A stretch of DNA of 64,000 nt from Variovorax sp. CF313 (GTDB lineage: Bacteria > Pseudomonadota > Gammaproteobacteria > Burkholderiales > Burkholderiaceae_C), in NCBI RefSeq assembly GCF_000282635.1, contig NZ_AKIW01000166.1, forward strand, positions 1-64,000, written 5' to 3'. A model generated the notes under the pieces. The model had not been told where the DNA came from and searched no databases. It worked only from the letters and a program-made list of their open reading frames with translations. Position 1 is the stretch's first letter, and every line of letters starts with the position of its first letter. Below, piece by piece: positions 60,729-64,000 of this stretch. A program made the position numbers and the translations under genes.

Positions 60729-63647
60729 ATGTCGATTGAAGGAGCGCGGGAGACTCCCGAAGCACCAGTGGCTAACACCGGTGCAATACGTCAGCAGGTC
60801 AGTGGCGTTGTCATTGCCTACAACCGGGTTGATCTGATAGGTACCTGCCTCAGGGCGCTGTCGTTCGTCGACGAGCTCTTGGTGATTGACAAGTCCTCAA
60901 CAGACGGGACCGCGGAGCTTGCGGCCCAGTTTGCAGACCGGGTGATCGTCGTGCCCTGGTCGCCTGTGGTTGAGGAAACCAGGGCATTTGCGGTCGCGAC
61001 CTGCAAGCACGACTGGATCGTCTGCATGGACGATGATGAATGCTTGAGCGTCGAGGCTGTTCGCTTCATCGAGCGCGAACTCGTATCTCCCCGCGCGTCT
61101 GTCTACTTGTTGCCGCAGCGGCACTACATCATGGGTCAGCACGACGAGCGTGCCTACTATTGGCCTGAATTCCAGCCCAGGTTTTTCTCAAAAAAGGCAG
61201 TAACCTTCCTCGAGACGGTGCATGGCGGCATGAAGTACGACGAGGCGACCGCCTACGTTGTCTCCTACGAAGACGGCACCTGCATTCATCACTTGTCGCA
61301 TAAGAATGTGGAGCAGTGGATCGAGAAGGCCAATCGCTACACATCGAGACCGGATCGCGTGCGAGTCCCGCATGCCGGTGATGACGTCGTGGCGTTCTCG
61401 CACGAGAGTATCAACCGCTATGTCTCCGTCACCAAGTCGAGCGAGCCGGGGGGCTATCCACGCACCGTGGCTGTGTTGCGCGCGCTGTACGACAACATCG
61501 ACCGCCTCAAGACGTGGGAAGAAGAGGAGGGCGTCGATGGCGATGCGGCATTTCAGGCGATTTGCCGCCAGCTCGATGCAGCGTATGCCCGAGAGCTCCC
61601 ACCTCGAAAAGTTGCGGTACCGCAGATCGATACCTCGCAACTGGTAGCGTCGACAGCGCTGCCAGCTAAAGCGCCCAAACGCGACGCGGCCATCAGCGAC
61701 GACGTGCCGCTCGAGACATTGCGTCGCGCTATCGAAGCATTGCGCGAATCGTTGCGCCACGTTCGCGCAGCGGCAGAGATCGAACGACGCAGCACCGCCG
61801 CGGCACTTGCGCATGAGCGCCAGTTGCTGGCGGAGAGCAGCAACCAATTGGCCATTCGGGAAGCCAGTCTGGCGGATATGCGTGAGCAACTTGTGGCGCA
61901 GGAAGCCAAACTGCAAAAAGAGGCCCGCGCGAATGCAACTCTGCATGAAGCGCAGACACTGCAGGCATCCAGAGACCTCGGGCTCGCGCGCAGCGAACTA
62001 CAGGTCCAGTACGACCAGGCTCTCGTACTTCGACAGCAGATTGCTGCGGTGCAAGCGGACGCGGACCAGTTGAGAGCTGACGCTGCAAGCGCGCACCAGC
62101 AACTGCATGCGGTCTATGCCTCTGCCAGCTGGCGGCTTACCGGCCCGATGCGCGGTATTGCCTCGCGGCACCCGAAGGCGGTGGCCGGGCTGCGTGGATT
62201 CCTTAGGCGGCATCCGAAGCTCAGGCGTGCGGCGGTGGGAACTGTCAAAGCTGGATGGCGGCTCATCACGCTTCGTCGGGGAAAGAGGCCGGTATCGCCG
62301 GCACCGGCGCCGGCGACCGAAGTCGAACTGTTGCCCGCGCTAGCTCCGAGCGCAGATGTCGAGAGGCGCTTCGATGTGCGGCGCCTCGATGTTCCTTCGG
62401 TCGCGAGCACCTTGGCTTCGAATCGCCGCGTGCTTTGCGTCAGCCATGTGATGCCGTACCCCCCTCGTGCTGGCAACGAGTATCGAATTCACCAGTTGCT
62501 TACGTGGCTGTCGAGCGCTGGCTACAGTCCGCTGGTCGTGATCTGTCCGCTCCCGCACGAGGTGCCTTCCGATAAGCAGATCGCAATAGCCGCCTCGGTC
62601 TATCCGAATTTCATCGTGTGTGGGCGCGACGGCGTGATCCATCACAACCTCGACGAAGATTCACCGCTCCTCGAAGGGCTTCATGGTGGAGTTGTCCGCG
62701 ACTTCGCAGCGATGCTCGGGGAGCAATCGCCTGCGACTCAACGCGAACGGGACTTGCTGGGTACCATGCGCACTTTTTGTCCGGACGTATTGATCGACCT
62801 GCTGGTGAAGCTCGATGCAAATTGGAATCCGGACGTTCTTCTGGCCGAGTACGTCTTCATGACGCGTGCATTTGCCGCAATGCGGCCTGAGCTGTTGAAG
62901 GTGATCGATACCCACGATGTTTTCTCGACCAAGGCGCGCAAAGTCCAGCAGTACGGCGTGACAGACGGCCTCGCACTGAGCGAGGCCGAGGAAGCCGCTT
63001 TGCTCAAGCGGGCTCGGCTGCTGATAGGAATTCAGCCCGAAGAAACCCGTGATCTCATGCGGCTTGCTCCAGAATGCAATGTGGTAAACGTGGGCGTCGA
63101 TTTCCAAGTGAATATGAAGGCTGTGGTGCCACCGCCTCAGCCGATCGTTCTGTTGGTGGCCTCCAACAATCCGATGAACGTCAAGGGGACGAAGGACTTC
63201 CTGAGCTTTTCATGGCCGATCATCCACAAGGAAAGGAGCGATGCCGAACTGCACATCGTCGGCGATGTGGGCCGATCGATTGCTATCGTCCCCGATGGTG
63301 TGAAGGTGCTCGGCCGACTCGACGACCTGAACGCCGCGTATGCGAGTGCCACTGTTGTCATCAACCCGACTGTGGCGGGCACGGGCCTGAAGATCAAGAC
63401 AGTCGAGGCGATCTGCCAATTGCGGCCCGTGGTTGCATTCCCCGCGGGGGTTGATGGCATTAGTGCCGCGGCGAAGCCGCTGCTCCACGTGGCCTCGGAC
63501 TGGTTCCTCTTCGCCCAGCACGTCTTGCGTGTCCTCTCGGAACGGCCGGACGCCGAGATGCTCGCCGGACTTGGCACCGCACTCGCCCGCGAATTTTCGC
63601 CCGAAATTGTCTATGCGGAGCTTGCCGGTGCACTTGATGAACTCTGA
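60729..63647 (+). CDS. Large bimodular glycosyltransferase (GT2 + coiled coil + GT4-like)
   Basis: A 972-residue protein. The N-terminal GT-A domain of family 2 type (about residues 25-250) begins SGVVIAYNRVDLIGTCLRAL and has the acceptor motif MDDDE at 100-104. A long, heptad-rich coiled coil (about 340-460; RHVRAAAEIERRSTAAALAH) follows. A short linker with ASWRLTGPMR then leads to a GT-B domain (about 560-960) with HVMPYPPRAGNEYRIHQLL, a Rossmann region (PIVLLVASNNPMNVKGTK) and the GT4-like NPTVAGTGLKIKTVEA-I. The start ATG has GAGGA six bases upstream. It probably adds two sugars, such as rhamnose and another residue, to a surface glycan in the cytoplasm. Base composition is lower in GC than in the core genes. 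Confidence 0.8.
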   Translation: MSIEGARETPEAPVANTGAIRQQVSGVVIAYNRVDLIGTCLRALSFVDELLVIDKSSTDGTAELAAQFADRVIVVPWSPVVEETRAFAVATCKHDWIVCMDDDECLSVEAVRFIERELVSPRASVYLLPQRHYIMGQHDERAYYWPEFQPRFFSKKAVTFLETVHGGMKYDEATAYVVSYEDGTCIHHLSHKNVEQWIEKANRYTSRPDRVRVPHAGDDVVAFSHESINRYVSVTKSSEPGGYPRTVAVLRALYDNIDRLKTWEEEEGVDGDAAFQAICRQLDAAYARELPPRKVAVPQIDTSQLVASTALPAKAPKRDAAISDDVPLETLRRAIEALRESLRHVRAAAEIERRSTAAALAHERQLLAESSNQLAIREASLADMREQLVAQEAKLQKEARANATLHEAQTLQASRDLGLARSELQVQYDQALVLRQQIAAVQADADQLRADAASAHQQLHAVYASASWRLTGPMRGIASRHPKAVAGLRGFLRRHPKLRRAAVGTVKAGWRLITLRRGKRPVSPAPAPATEVELLPALAPSADVERRFDVRRLDVPSVASTLASNRRVLCVSHVMPYPPRAGNEYRIHQLLTWLSSAGYSPLVVICPLPHEVPSDKQIAIAASVYPNFIVCGRDGVIHHNLDEDSPLLEGLHGGVVRDFAAMLGEQSPATQRERDLLGTMRTFCPDVLIDLLVKLDANWNPDVLLAEYVFMTRAFAAMRPELLKVIDTHDVFSTKARKVQQYGVTDGLALSEAEEAALLKRARLLIGIQPEETRDLMRLAPECNVVNVGVDFQVNMKAVVPPPQPIVLLVASNNPMNVKGTKDFLSFSWPIIHKERSDAELHIVGDVGRSIAIVPDGVKVLGRLDDLNAAYASATVVINPTVAGTGLKIKTVEAICQLRPVVAFPAGVDGISAAAKPLLHVASDWFLFAQHVLRVLSERPDAEMLAGLGTALAREFSPEIVYAELAGALDEL

Positions 63648-64000
63648 ATCGATGATGAACTCTGCCGAGTCTTTGATTGCGGGGCCCTGCGATCTGCTGG
63701 TTGATCTGTCTGCCTGCGCACCCGATCGGGCAGGGCTTGATCAGCACATTGCCAAGCTTCTGAAGTATTGCGGCTTTGGCGACGTCGTGGATCGACTAAG
63801 TGTCGTGATGCCGCCGGGGCTTGAAGTTCAGCCAAGGCCAGAATTGAGTGGTGTGCTGCGCAGCAATGCCGACGGCGCTGCGTTGTTCGACCTTGCCGTC
63901 GAGGAGGCCGCCATGCGGCGCCGGGCCTTGTTGGTTGTCATTGGGCCACTGCTCCCGTCCAACGAAGTGCTCCTGCACCTTTGGCGCGCCATTCATTCAG
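63637..64000 (+). CDS. Partial gene, probable glycan-related protein (5' end only)
   Basis: A frame is open from ATG at 63637 to the window edge and overlaps the end of the large glycosyltransferase gene by 11 bases. Later in-frame ATGs at 63652 and 63655 are alternatives; an 18-base tandem duplication (GATGAACTCTG repeated) sits at the start, so the true initiation site is ambiguous. The visible residues include CDLLVDLSACAPDRAGLDQH and RRRALLVVIGPLLPSNEVLL. The last pattern resembles the start of GT2-like domains, where a hydrophobic strand precedes a nucleotide-binding region, but no motif is clear. It is likely another glycosyltransferase of the same polysaccharide locus. Confidence 0.55.
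   Translation, partial: MNSESMMNSAESLIAGPCDLLVDLSACAPDRAGLDQHIAKLLKYCGFGDVVDRLSVVMPPGLEVQPRPELSGVLRSNADGAALFDLAVEEAAMRRRALLVVIGPLLPSNEVLLHLWRAIHS

Overview
The window looks like a chromosomal segment of a high-GC betaproteobacterium of the family Comamonadaceae, most likely Variovorax or a close relative. This rests on the protein content (DctB/DctD, PhaM, several LysE exporters, PgaABCD, an rfbBDAC set), the very high third-position GC, and a dispersed intergenic repeat of a kind I associate with Variovorax. The assignment is an inference from the sequence; no search was run. No tRNA, rRNA, CRISPR array, insertion sequence or prophage was recognised.

Layout. 1-3.5 kb: the end of dctA followed by the C4-dicarboxylate two-component system dctB-dctD (+). 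3.5-9.6 kb: nadE, then a tightly coupled minus-strand unit rep-lipoprotein-pldA, a periplasmic ClpP-fold-like protein and a tiny membrane protein. 9.6-14.7 kb: priA, an unusual structured AT-richer gap with a consensus DnaA box, hemE and a citrate-type MFS symporter. 14.7-21.2 kb: a methyltransferase, a redoxin and a DsbD/ScsB-like reductase, an alanyl-tRNA editing protein, a soluble sugar-dehydrogenase lipoprotein and a GNAT enzyme. 21.3-26.4 kb: a MarR regulator with its own candidate operator, coupled to a CLC chloride channel; a quinone-oxidoreductase/LysR divergent pair; an atypical SDR. 26.5-33.0 kb: the complete poly-N-acetylglucosamine operon pgaABCD (minus strand). 33.3-34.1 kb: a creatininase-family amidohydrolase.

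34.3-43.5 kb is the main accessory block: a type VI secretion vgrG island, reading vgrG, DUF4123 adaptor, large VasX-like pore-forming effector, putative membrane immunity protein on the minus strand. A second copy of the putative immunity gene converges from the plus strand. 43.9-53.4 kb is a set of amino-acid handling genes on the minus strand (three LysE-type exporters, one EamA exporter, threonine dehydratase, aminotransferase, PhzF, GST, two VOC proteins). It is headed by a divergent MocR-type regulator whose intergenic region carries a clear inverted repeat. 53.4-55.5 kb: phaM and a FIST sensory-domain protein.

55.5-57.2 kb: a DadA-type amino-acid dehydrogenase preceded by an intact tandem glycine riboswitch with a recognisable promoter, which suggests that glycine or a glycine-derived signal controls this enzyme. 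57.2-64.0 kb: the start of a surface-polysaccharide locus, rfbB-rfbD-rfbA-rfbC (dTDP-L-rhamnose synthesis) with overlapping start/stop codons, then a 972-residue protein with two different glycosyltransferase modules joined by a coiled coil, and the truncated start of another gene at the window edge.
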